Shown here piece by piece: positions 1-11,589 of a stretch of 64,000 bases of DNA (position 1 is its first letter; each line of letters begins with the position of its first letter). This stretch comes from Nephromyces sp. MM_2019 (Eukaryota; Apicomplexa; Aconoidasida; Nephromycida), in the NCBI GenBank assembly GCA_015657535.1, contig JADHZB010000486.1:1-64000 (forward strand), read 5' to 3'. A program made the translations under genes and the position numbers. A model generated the notes under the pieces. That model was not told the DNA's origin. It made no database searches and saw only the letters and a program-made list of their open reading frames with translations.

Positions 1-299
1 TATATATTTTGAATATATAGGATCACTTTAATATCATAGAATTTCAGTATAAATATAAAAACAAAAATACAAATTCTACTATATAAAAATCTACACAACA
101 AAAAATTTCATTTGCGGGGATTACAAAATAACAATTTTGAACATTTTGATGAAAATTTTCAGTTGTAGGATTTTCTTTGAAATAATTCTGCTTTTCAAAA
201 AATCTAGAGAAGAGTTAAAACTTGATAATTTTACATATTATTTTATTATATTAAATTTATATATATAAATGATATTCCAAATATATTATACCCTTAAAA

Positions 300-1679
300 T
301 CAACTGTTATTAACTCTTGGTAGAAGCTCGGGAAAATTGTTATTAAAAAATTGAAAAATGTTAGAAATTTTTTGTGCGATGGCCAAGTATTTCTTTAACT
401 GAGCAAGAAATAATATATATAACTCTTAATACAGTTGTTATATATGTTTTGATTTTGTCTTAATTGAAGGATAGATGATGTAGAGTATTTGTGTGTTCAT
501 GTTATCGTATTATAATATATTTATGTCTGTGTGCTCCTTTGGCATACATCGTATGTGTTTTAGTATATATGTCTCTGTTTATCGACTCTTGTATATATAT
601 ATATCTAATCAAATAGGTATGAAATAATGTTTATAAATCTGTTTGACTAATTTAAGTGTGCTTGCATATAACATTCCTTATACGATTTCATAAGATAAAT
701 TTACTTGTAAAATGGAATTTTGCAACTCAGAGAGTGAGATATTGCAATTGATTTCTTCAGGTTTATTTTCAGTAGAGTTCAGTATTTTCCATTCTTCATT
801 TAACACACTAAAAATCTGAAGCACAAAAATTGTGATGATCATTCAAAGTTGGAGTATGCGGAGATTGGTGAATGTGACTGCATGTAAGTTTAATGTTTAA
901 ATGTTAAAAACATTAAAATAATCTCTCTTAGCGTATTTCCAATGCACATGACAACAAATTACTTATGATAGCCTCCTACCCATTTTCTACAACACAAATC
1001 TCATATATATATACGATTAATCTCCACCTCCCCAAACCCATTAAAGTAGTACTTTTTGAGAGTCTGGTTCCTCTTTTCTTTGCCATAACAATTCCTTTAG
1101 CCTCATTGAGAGGAAGAGCATATATTCATCGATTTGTGGAGCCTGGGTCATTTTTTCTGGGCTGTTTAGAATTAGTGAGATTTATAAATATTTATGATTT
1201 ATTATTTTTAAAGAGTATTTCCACACAAATGAAATTTAATATAAGTATGATTTAGCTATTATATATTTAAATAGCTTGCTAAAAATGGCTTTTGGAATAC
1301 CTTATGTGAGATTCCAAACTCTTTACAATTTCTGACCATAGTCCTTCTGATCCCAATGTCTATAACAATACACAAATTTTGAAGTAGATATTATAATTTT
1401 ATTAAGATAAGTATATATCAATAATTTACATTTTAAGAAACATTTTCATATAAGAAAATATAATTAATATACTATGCTTACATCTATTTCAGGCTGTGAT
1501 AATTCAAGGCCAACCATATCATATATACTCCCTAACATCTCAGATGAGTTCTCCGTAGTTAAATGTAGGCGCTCTATTGATAGAAATGCATAATTATATA
1601 TTTTTATATCTGTGTGTTGTTGTATATTTGTAAAATGTTGTACAAGTGTAAAGTGTTGTATAGATGTGTATCGTTGCAT
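300..1679 (-). CDS. Unrecognised 5-exon protein, about 191 aa
   Basis: I do not recognise this protein. Five coding-looking segments on the minus strand join with consistent phase: 1679-1482, 1359-1301, 1161-1053, 815-705 and 398-300 (stop TGA). All introns are GT-AG. Recognisable stretches are ERLHLTTENSSEMLGSIYD, TLGSEGLWSEIVKSLESH, QIDEYMLFLSMRLKELLWQ and LKKYLAIAQKISNIF, so the product is mostly helical and charged, with no membrane segment. The phase match across four introns is what supports it as a gene. The start is the weakest part: the ATG at 1679 opens into a low-complexity Gln/Thr/His stretch, so a missed upstream exon is possible. It lies about 270 bp downstream of SPT3 on the same strand. 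Confidence 0.55.
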
Positions 1680-1951
1680 ATATGTATTGATGTCTTTAGT
1701 AGTGTGTGAGTTGGGTATGATTAGGTAGGTTCTAATACATGTTTAAGTATGTGAGTTGTATTTTCATTAAGTAGTGTAAGTTTATATATTTGTGTCGTAT
1801 ATATATTTTCGAATAGTTTTGTGTGATGTCTATATGTGGATATATTTGTGTATATGAATGGATTTTTCTTTATAAACATATTTATAAATATGTAATGTGT
1901 GTGTATGAATAGGTCTACATGTATTTGTTTATGGAGGTGAATCTTGTCTTG

Positions 1952-4900
1952 TTAAGAATTACCATCCTCATGTTCATCATCATAGTCAGAAGAGTCAGAT
2001 GAGCTGGATGAAGAACTGTGGACAGCTTCTTGGCTAGAATTTTTGATTAAATCATCTTTGATTTGTGTTGAATAACACACTTTTTTAAAAATCCAGTCAA
2101 TCTAATACATATAATACAATTTATATATGAGTGTATAATATTAGTGAAGATGTAACAATATAATACATGTATAAGAAAATAGAGTGATTCATTCGATAGA
2201 GATTAATATAAATATTTAACTTGTTGGTTTGTAATAATTTTTTTTATTGAATTATAATTGAATATAAAAATTTGTGTTATGTACACATTTTCCCCCATGT
2301 TATGTATTTCAAAGATTGTAAGCACAAATTAACCTGGAATTCAGTTATTTCACTATCAATCGATTCAAAGAAGATTTTCAATGCAGATTTGTAGGAGTTT
2401 ATGTTAATGGGTTTAGAAATTGAAAAAGGACCTTCATTTGATTTATGTGTGAAAAGTTCAATGAGTTGAGGTGAGGTTAATAAGTTTTGTATATTCTGAT
2501 AATTTTCAAGATATGAAGTTTGTAATATGAGTAATAACCAATGTGTGAGATAAGATATATATGGTGTGCAAAAAGTGTATGTGGTGTCATACTGAGAGAA
2601 TTAAGATATAAAGTTTGTATTATCCAAAATATAATCAGTGTGTGCGAAATGATACATATTATGTTTAAAATTGTGTGTGTTTAGAGGTTATTTACTAAAA
2701 TAAGTTTTTTATTTTATAATAGTTATACCTTTATAGATGTATCTGAAATATCAATATCACTGAAATTTAACTTTTCAGCCAATTCAACTATTGAAGCTAA
2801 ACGATCATTTATTATAAATATCCAAATGTGTACAAAAGAAGAGAAACTTGAAGAAAGTGATAAGATTTTAGATGATGAAAGTGTGTAGGTGTCATTTGAT
2901 GAAGTGGTTGTTGATGGTGTAGATACTAATTCAGATATCCATTCGGATATAATTTTCTTGTTTGAATTAAATGATTTGGATCTACACATCATACAAAAAT
3001 ATACAGATATAAATATATATACACTCATAGATTCATTGTCATACTCAAGGTGTCATATTATATTCATAGATATGTATTAAGATTCATAGATATAAATGTT
3101 GCATTGATAAATAGGAATAAAAATGTATATCCGTATCTATACACATGTATACAATGGCACAGCTATAATGATATAGCTGCAAATTTTGAATAAATAGATA
3201 AATTAATTTATTTTGAGTGTTAAAGAAACATTTGATAAAGAAAATATTTGGATCAGTCTATTTAAATATCAATATCTATCAATATAAATTATCCTACACA
3301 ACTATATCTAATTATTACACACATGTACACAAGTAAGCATACATACATTTACACACATAAACTCACTTTCACACACAAAAACATACATAGTCACACACCT
3401 GGCCTGGGTAAACATTTGATATTCATGAGTACTCATAGTATTAGTTCTTAGGTCTTGTAATTTCAATCGTTCATCAAATCGACTTGGATGGCAAATTAAA
3501 TCACTATGAGAACTTACATTATTTTCAGAAGGATTGAGTGATGCTTGTGTATAAGATAAAGAATATAATAAGATATAGAGTTAAAGTGTGTATAATCTAT
3601 AAATATATATTAGTAATGAGTGTATAAATATATAATGTTCAATTTATGTATAAATAGGTAAATTATTTAGTATATAATGTTAATGTGTGTATATATAAAT
3701 ATATAATGTGTAAACTATAAAAAAGATGAAATAATTTTTAAATTAAAATTAATAGGTTGGGATTTCATACTATATATATCAATTATCAATAATGTAACAA
3801 TAATGAAATATATGTGCATATAGAAAGAAAAGGTCTTACATTTATTTTCTACTCTACTTTTTGTATCAAATGTTAATAATGTTTCAGAGGGTGTATTCGA
3901 TGAACGTGCATATAAACGTGCTTTCTTAATAATTTTTTCATTCATTTCATAACGAGAAATTTCATTAGGAAATTCTTGGCTTAAGAATTCTTGTATATTA
4001 TTTTTCTTTCTTTTTTTAGTGTTGGAAAATGTGTGATTTGTGGAGTACTTACAGTACAATAGATATACCCACACATTTAGATAAGAATGTATTAAAAAAA
4101 CAGTTTCTTCTGGTGGCTCCTTACAATCTCCTGCAACAAATAATGCCCTTTTGATAATATGTTTGATCTTTCTATTATTAACAACCTATAATTCAAATAC
4201 ATATATACGACGTGTGTATATATCTATAATGATTTTGGCGTGTATGTAGCAAGTTTGATGTATACGTAGTGACTGGGGTGTGTGTGTGGTTATTTTGGTT
4301 TATGCTTCGTGATTTTCATGGGTGTGTCGTAATTTTGGTATATGTTTAATGGATTTGGTATGTGTGTTGAGGGATGGGGGATTAATATGTTTGGAGCTTA
4401 GATTATTAGGGAATATGTATGTATGAAGCCTTGAATATCAGGAAATGTGTATATATTGGAATTTATATGTGTTGAGTTTATATTATCAGGAAATGTGTAT
4501 ATTAGAGATTTATATGTATGAAGGTTAGCTTATCAAAACCTGGTGTATGGGAAATTTAAAGTTGGTTCAAAAATTCATGTAGATTTGCGTGAATAATTCT
4601 TAATTTATAGAATCATATTAATTGTTTGTATAGGTTGGAAATTTGATATTTATAAAGATTAATTAACAAAAGGTGTTAAGTCAAACAAGATTACCAATTC
4701 AATTGCAATCTCTAGCTTGCGGCTTATGTTGTTATCTTCTAAAGGGGATTTCCTATCCCTATTCTCATTAATCATTTTTGTAGATTCATTATTACCCTCG
4801 TTTTTTTCAACATGTGTGTTGCTCAAATTTTCATTTGGTGTAATATTGCCTCTATCATTGGGAATATTGAGTGTATGTAGAAAGTTACCATTATGGTTAT

Positions 4901-5450
4901 CTTCGCCTATTTTTTAAAATAAATAAGTTAATCATCAGTTGTATATCTGTGTTTGTATTTCTGTATAATATGTATTTATTACATATATATATATTATATT
5001 TCATTATATAAGAGTGTAGGGTGTTCATACTGTAGGTCTATGTGTATGAAATATATATATATATTTATGGTTATATTTTATTTAGGCTATGTTCAATGAG
5101 TATTGGTAACTCCAATATGCATGATTGTGTGTGTTTGTGAGGGTATGTGTGTTCGTTGTATATCTAGGGTGTGTACCTATAAAATTTGATTCATATACTC
5201 CATGTGAAACATTGTTAGTTTTGTATATAAATATTCCCATATGCAGTTCATAATTATATATATTTGAGAGATTGTTATCGAGTTTACCATTAGATTTGTT
5301 AGCGTTCAAGAATTCCATAAGCTCCTTTTTTTGTTCTTTAGTCAATTTTGCTATCCTCCAATGCCACTCATTTCTTGGAAATTTTTTTAGCTGTGAAACT
5401 ACAAGTTGAGTTGAGGGGCTAAAATGTGTTTGTTTTTTATTATTATTCAT
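1952..5450 (-). CDS. SPT3: SPT3-like transcription cofactor (SAGA/TFIID-type histone-fold protein), 7 exons
   Basis: Spt3 is a SAGA subunit with two histone folds that helps deliver TBP to promoters. The exons are 5450-5177, 4906-4695, 4185-3840, 3543-3399, 2981-2729, 2495-2334 and 2101-1952. Every junction is GT-AG and phase-consistent, giving 513 aa. The first histone fold reads IKHIIKRALFVAGDCKEPP then EETVFLIHSYLNVW, matching the Spt3/TAF13 pattern. The C-terminal fold has STHEYQMFTQAR, SKSFNSNKKIISEWISEL and NDRLASIVELAEKL, followed by a GPFSISKPININSYKSA block, all in Spt3 order. The protein ends in a Ser/Asp/Glu-rich acidic tail. About 160 residues precede the first fold, which is longer than usual for the family. 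The family call rests on motif order; an exact match was not computed. Confidence 0.78.
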
Positions 5451-7000
5451 TTCTCTTTAACTATAATCAATTAAAATACTCAATAACTAAAAACTATAAT
5501 AACAAAAAGTGGCCATTCCAAATAATATATGTGTAGAATAAGGTGTATGTATGAGTTATTTTGCTATGTCTGTGTGTATTATATGTGTGTGTGTATATTT
5601 GTCTGTTTGTGTGCATGTGTTTGTTAAAAATATTTATTTTATATGTTTACAATAAATGCACGAGCCTGTAGATATTATCTCTAGATGTATATTTTGTATG
5701 CTTGGTCATGTGTGTGTAAATGTAATTTTATATATATATATGTCTGTAATATATCTGAGGGTATTTTGATTTGGGTGTATTTGTGAAAGTGATTTTGTGT
5801 AGAGATAAATTTGTCAAATTATATGTATTTGTGTTAGCATTGATTATAAAAAATATTTTGATTTTGTTGAGGTCTGAATTTATACTAATTGCCTTTTTAA
5901 AGTCTAAAAATTAAGATTTGTAGCTACTTGCTATCAATATGTATCTTACAAAACATATCCAATACTTGTTAAGTTTGGATAAACTTGTGTAAATCTATAT
6001 ATATGATTTAAAAATCTATAAATTGGTTCAACATGATTAGTAAATATGAATTAATATCACTGAAATAAAAAACCATATATATGATAATTTTAAGCTTTCA
6101 CTTAGGAGCTGTATTTTCAAAAGCTTCAGAATAGGTAATCTAATTGCTTTACTTAATTTCAAAGTGTTAAATATTATGCAGTATATATATATATATATTA
6201 TCTCCAATGTAAACAAAGCATGCACTAAATAAATTTTGTTTAATTTTTAATATAAACAACAAAAAAAAAAATAATCTAATATGTGGTTTCATACAATTTT
6301 ACAAATTTTGAGCACTATAAAATGTGTGAGAAGGTTGTATGTTTAATATGATAAAATATATATTTGGTTAGGTATATATTTTGTGTATATATATAATTAT
6401 TCAGCCTTTCACATTGTAAGTTCCATAGTTTATGTACTTATCACTCATTTGTATCAAAACTAGTTATGATATGGTTAAACTTAAGCATGTTTAATACACA
6501 CACATTCGGAACACACATACGGAATACACATACAAAAGAATATAAGATACAATATAATCTAGTATAACATAAAACACGCGCACTTTGACATAATTAAGGA
6601 AATTGATATTTCATAATAATGAAAGCAGTCATATTTCTGTATATTCAAATTTAAAACTACTGGATTTATGTTAACAAAATTTCCAAAAGATTATATCAAC
6701 TCATAATTACTATATATATATATATTATTTATAATCACATCTTAATCTCTAAAAAGATTTTCAAAGTTTTTGTTATTTAATTGAACAAAGTCTTAAATAT
6801 TAAGTCTGAATTTTAATAAAAAATAATAAGTTTTAAAATAAAAATAAATACTTAAAAAATTTTAAAACGATTAAGATCTTACAACCCAAACTTAGATTCG
6901 AATTTACACACAAATGGTTAAGAAATGGATTAGCTTTCACTTGTACAAAAACAATTTCACACTCGATATTTATACAATAATTAATTATTCTTAACACATA
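5451..7000. other. Spacer between the SPT3 start and the ABHD11-like gene
   Basis: The spacer is AT-rich with TG runs (around 5520-5620 and 5700-5760) and TA runs (around 6180-6200 and 6710-6726). A minus-strand open stretch at 6225-6037 starts at an ATG but is hydrophobic and TATA-derived, and no gene could be supported. Confidence 0.5.
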
Positions 7001-8389
7001 CTAAGCTATCCCTAAGAATTCATTAATAGCAATAGCTGTTTCTATAGGCTTTTCGCTGTGTATCCAATGACCTGCATTTAAGACAGTGTTAAAGTGTGCG
7101 CTTGGGAATTGTTGGAGTATTTTTGGTTTGTGTTTATCCAAGATATAATTGCTTTTTTCTCCGCGTATAAATAAGGAAGGCTTGTCATAGGTTATTAAGT
7201 TATTTTGATAGGGCCAATCAAAAAGGTTATTCTCTAATGATTGATGTATTGCTTTCATGTTAATTGTCCAGTCCCATCTCCCATTACTTTTTTCTCTTAC
7301 ATTTTGGAGAAGAAATGACAGCATTTCCATTGAAATGTTGGGAATAAGCTCTCTAATTCTATCTTTTATGTGATTCCTACTTTCATAAAAAGCCTCCTCT
7401 GAATCAAAGAGGTTGGAGACTGAGGTAATAACATCCCAGACAAATCTAGCACTTTTGGATGCGTTTTCTCCAGTTAATTCAAATTTAGAATTGGGCATAT
7501 CTAAACTTATCAGTTTTGTGATTTTTTCGGGATGACTGAGGGCTGCACCCATGGCAACTTTCCCACCTAAACTATGACCCACAATCACACATTTTGGTAT
7601 AATTAAAGAATCGAGGAAATGCACTAAATCATCAACCATATCATTTATGGATGTTTTATGAGAATGATGTGAGTCGCCATGATTCCTGAGATCCATAACT
7701 ATTACTATTTTCGATTTAATCAATCTTGCAAATGAATTGAAATTACGTTTTGCCCCAAGTAAACCATGCAGCATGATTACAGGTTCATAATTGTAGAATT
7801 CATCGATATTTGATATTATTTCTTTTGCGTCATCATAGTTATCAGAATTATCTGGTTTGAAAGTTTGGCGTGAATACTCTTTATTTTCTTCATCATTAAT
7901 ATGTATGGTAAATGATAGCGGAATTGCTGATTTATTCGTGATTGTTTTGTACGAAAATGTATGCGGAATTAGAGGATGATTTATTGATTGAGTTGTTAAT
8001 ATCTTTGATGAAGATATGTATGAACGCTTAGATGCAGGTGTATATGAATATATTGATGAAAGTGTGTTTGGATTTGAATACGTGGAGGTTTGTAAATATG
8101 TTGGTAAGGTTTTGTGTGAAGGATTAGATGTATGGGTGTATGAAATATCAGATGAAATGATGTGTGAATTTCTAGATGAAGAATTGTTTTGTGTAGTTGA
8201 AGTTATGTGTGAAAGTGATGATAATTCAGGGGGTGGAAGCAGTTTTGGGTATAACCTACGTAAGTGTTGTTTATCTTTAGGTATTTTCAAAGAAAGTGTT
8301 GTGTAAAATCTAAGCATTAAGATGGGTGTAAAAACCCAAATTTTTGGATGAATTGGATATATAGATTGGGAGTGTAAACATTTAATCAT
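7001..8389 (-). CDS. ABHD11-like alpha/beta hydrolase
   Basis: This is a single-exon gene of 462 aa starting at an ATG at 8389. The C-terminal 260 residues are an alpha/beta hydrolase fold. They show an oxyanion-hole HGLLG at about residues 208-212, the nucleophile elbow GHSLGG with Ser at about 273, and the catalytic His in AGHWIHSEKP at about 441. The VMDLRNHGDSHHS stretch and overall layout match the ABHD11/YbfF esterase group, which is mitochondrial in animals. Residues 1-200 are an extension. The first 50 are basic and could be a mitochondrial presequence (inference). Residues 55-150 are rich in Ser, Thr and Asn. The substrate is unknown. Confidence 0.8.
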   Translation of the reverse strand: MIKCLHSQSIYPIHPKIWVFTPILMLRFYTTLSLKIPKDKQHLRRLYPKLLPPPELSSLSHITSTTQNNSSSRNSHIISSDISYTHTSNPSHKTLPTYLQTSTYSNPNTLSSIYSYTPASKRSYISSSKILTTQSINHPLIPHTFSYKTITNKSAIPLSFTIHINDEENKEYSRQTFKPDNSDNYDDAKEIISNIDEFYNYEPVIMLHGLLGAKRNFNSFARLIKSKIVIVMDLRNHGDSHHSHKTSINDMVDDLVHFLDSLIIPKCVIVGHSLGGKVAMGAALSHPEKITKLISLDMPNSKFELTGENASKSARFVWDVITSVSNLFDSEEAFYESRNHIKDRIRELIPNISMEMLSFLLQNVREKSNGRWDWTINMKAIHQSLENNLFDWPYQNNLITYDKPSLFIRGEKSNYILDKHKPKILQQFPSAHFNTVLNAGHWIHSEKPIETAIAINEFLGIA

Positions 8390-8433
8390 TTTAGGTAACT
8401 TTTATAAAATAAATAAGCTTTCAAATTCACATT

Positions 8434-9203
8434 AATTTATGCATTGAAGCATATATATTTGAAGCTGTATTTTTGTTGAATTTGGTGTTTTATATAATAA
8501 ATCAACCATTATATCCCCTCCAATACAGTTCCTATTATGATAACACTGAAAATTATTTTGTTCAGTGTTTGACATATATATATTATCACTGTGTGAAGTA
8601 ATTGTGTGGAACCACTTGGGAATTAAAGCAAATTCTTTTAAGCACATTTAGACCAACAGAAAATCTAACCCATATCTCTGAAGCAACTTTTGCTAAATGT
8701 AATAGACATTAAGTATATGCTTACACTGATTCTAGTTTCTAGGAAATTACAATGTATTTTTGATCATCTCTCTAATACTTTTTTTTCAAAGCTTTTTTAT
8801 TTAAAGGGTTACTACTATTTCCATAAACATGCACTATAAAAACGTATTATCTATAATATAAAATTTTCCAGATATTTGCAGCTGGATATCAAGTATATTA
8901 TTGATTTTAAGGAAATTTTTATGCACTTCCTTAAGCCTCTCAACATTTTCAACAATCGTTAATGGTTTCAGGCTTTAACAATTTTTTTTCATTAAGCCTC
9001 TATTAGCTATAAAAAGAACCACATCTTGCTTTTTTAAGCTCACAAGATTACTAGAATTAAGTGAAGGACTTTTTTTTTCTAGCTCTCGTCTAAATGTTTG
9101 TTTCCTTACTAGTCTTTCTTCATCCAGCCAAACTAAGATAAGTATATCACTTTTATTTCCTAATGATTTTTCAACATATACGTTATGTTTTATCAAGGTT
9201 CTC
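8434..9203 (-). CDS. Candidate multi-exon gene, unassembled coding-like exons
   Basis: Several minus-strand segments look coding but I could not join them with consistent phase. The first runs about 9203-9000 after an acceptor and contains NVYVEKSLGNKSDILILVWL. The second, about 8965-8840, contains VENVERLKEVHKNFLKINN. The third, about 8695-8590, contains SEIWVRFSVGLNVLKRIC. The last, about 8546-8434, contains GGDIMVDLLYKTPNSTKIQL and ends at a stop. The third is loosely reminiscent of repeat segments of HEAT/ARM-type proteins, but I assign no function. A CxxC-containing stretch near 9360-9310 on the same strand could be an earlier exon. The start is not located. Confidence 0.3.
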
Positions 9204-10559
9204 CCTATAGAAAATCAAAACCATACATTAGCTTGAAAGGTTAATTGTTCTTATTATGTTAAGAACCTAACTTGTTATACTATACACCACTTGAAACATT
9301 TTTATTTTGCCTCATCTATTCTCTTGTTTCTTACATCTAAAGGGGTTCTACACACCACGCAATTTCCATTAAGTAAAATTTTATTTAAAGAAAATTTAAG
9401 ACTCCTTAGCCCACACATAATCACATCCACAATTCACACACATTAATATATAAGCTAAAACACAAAATTCACACATTTATCAATACACAGACACACACAA
9501 ACTAAAACCGGATTTTATAAACAAACTCTTATGATCCATCAATAGCATAATAGTGTGAATACGATCACTGCAAGTTAAGTATTAATAAGTTTCTAGGTAA
9601 TGTGTAGAATAATAATACTACTTATTAACAGGGTCAATATACAACTAGTTGAATAAATTTACAGGTTTGTGCTTTTTTCAAAATTTTACGTTACATTATG
9701 ATGTTACAAGGAGACTTTCTAGATAATATATACTATGAAAATTTGGGATGAAAGTAGAAGGATTTAACTAGAAATTTGAGCTATAGGAAAAGCATTGATG
9801 AGCCTTTTGTGTTGTCACTTAGGGAAAACTAAATCAATATAAAAGGCTTTAGCGATAAAGTTTCATACATGGAAAAAAGTTTTTCAAAGATAAAACATTT
9901 TTATTTATGTTTTTAGGACGATTATGCAAAAAAACAAAAACCTTTGGGATTCTTCAAGTCATAGAAGCTTTTGCCAGATTATAACAGGATTTTTTGCTTC
10001 GCACTTTGGTGATAGTAAATCAACGAAACAACAGCCACAAATGATTTTAACTAAAATATTTTTTCGAATCCATTCTTGAAAATAATACTCAATTACTTAG
10101 CCTTACTAAGTTTTTCTTTTACAGCATTTCACCAAATTTAACTGATTTTGTTTTTTCGTTAACGTTGCAAGTGTACTAAGGTTCAAGCGAAGTTGGTTGG
10201 CTAACCTAATTACACTCTAATGTCAATTCTAAATATTCGAGTTTGCATACTAGACATTTGATACAACTTTTTAACTCCAATAAAAACCAAATTCATGCTT
10301 AGTTTTACATGGTTAATCAAATATATAACAAATATATTGTAGCTTAAATATTCTATAATTTAATCTTTAAGATAAATTATTACTTTTACAAATTTTTTTA
10401 TCTCTGATTAAATACAATTTTCACAGTATCAAACTACATATATATATATATTTATTTATCTGATTTTTAACCTTGATTATGTATATGCTTAATTTTCAAA
10501 CATTTTTACAGTATAAATATATATTATAAAACTTGTTTTAAATAAAATTAATATCAAAA
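9204..10559. other. Spacer, no supported gene
   Basis: The sequence is AT-rich. Apart from the possible minus-strand CxxC exon near 9360-9310, nothing coding was found. A long run without TG/CA microsatellites lies at about 9600-10300. TA-rich sequence precedes the next start codon. Confidence 0.45.
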
Positions 10560-11003
10560 ATGTGTGAATATTTGGATCATCCATCTTCCCTTATTTGCCC
10601 ATTTTGTAATCATCAACTTCCCCTCGATAAACTTGGAACAATTTCAACTCAAGATACGCAGTTTCCCCCCAATAACCTAACCAACCAAACTGAACAACTC
10701 CAACTTAATAAGCTTCAAAATGCTTCAGCTAAAAATGAACAGCTCACCCCCAATAAACTTACCAAACAGACTGAACACCTTCTGCCTAATAGACTTAAAA
10801 ACATTTCAGCTCAAAATGAACAACTTCCACCTATAGAACTATTATTAAAGAGGATAAATGGTTTACAATGTGAACAAGACATACTCGTATTAAATATGAT
10901 TAGCCTCTACAAAACTGCAAAGGAAGAAATTACACGTAAAGATTGGATGATAGAACAACATCAAAAAACAATAGAAAAACTTTTGAGAGAAAAAGGAAAT
11001 TGA
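10560..11003 (+). CDS. Small CxxC protein with internal repeats and a coiled-coil tail
   Basis: I do not recognise this protein. It is a single exon of 147 aa with an ATG in AAAATGTG context. Residues 1-20 hold ICPFCNHQL, half of a possible zinc-binding site. Residues about 22-95 are repetitive. A unit of about 27 residues with the pattern N-x-L-T-x-Q-T-E then L-x-N-x-S-A-x-N-E-Q-L occurs twice in full, with a weaker copy before it. Residues about 95-147 are charged and helical (KTAKEEITRKDWMIEQHQ) and look like a coiled coil. It has a run of conserved-looking codons in otherwise empty sequence, which supports a real gene. No homologue is known to me. Confidence 0.6.
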   Translation: MCEYLDHPSSLICPFCNHQLPLDKLGTISTQDTQFPPNNLTNQTEQLQLNKLQNASAKNEQLTPNKLTKQTEHLLPNRLKNISAQNEQLPPIELLLKRINGLQCEQDILVLNMISLYKTAKEEITRKDWMIEQHQKTIEKLLREKGN

Positions 11004-11589
11004 ATACTTATACAAACTTTTGTATGTATTTAATTAATTGAACTTATTCCAAAGATAATATATATATATATATTAATATATGCATATGCGTTATCTATTA
11101 AATTGATATATTCATATTTTGGATTGTAACATATACGTTTGTTTATATGTATATAGATTTCCATTAAAAGTTCAATAAACATAATATACCAATGTTTATA
11201 AATTTTTTTACACATTTTAATAAGCTTATTATTTTGAATCAACACATCAATCTACTTAAAAAATAAATACATAAATATAATTATTGATTTTTATAGAATT
11301 AAAAATAATATATAAATAATATGTATATTTGTTTATAGGATGTTTATATAATGTTTGTATGTAATATATATATAATTTGTGTATATAATGTATATATAAC
11401 TTATGTATATTTCAAAAATATATTGGTTTAAACTTATTTTTGATTAATTTGAAAGCTTTGTTTGGTTAATTGTTTAATAATTTTAAGTAGTATACTATGT
11501 AAAATTAAGAGCTATTCAAAAATAAACAATCACACTCATACTATAATTCAATTGTTTCAATTTTTAAATATTATCTACTTTATTGATTT
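11004..11589. other. Convergent spacer between the CxxC protein gene and SKP1
   Basis: This is TATA- and TTTA-rich DNA, including TA runs near 11060-11072 and 11366-11378. It holds the 3' ends of two convergent genes. The minus-strand open stretch here is TA-derived. Confidence 0.5.

Noticed and set aside
8016..8306. Plus-strand open frame of 96 codons
   Set aside because: It lies antisense to the Ser/Thr-rich part of the ABHD11-like gene, whose own frame has catalytic motifs.
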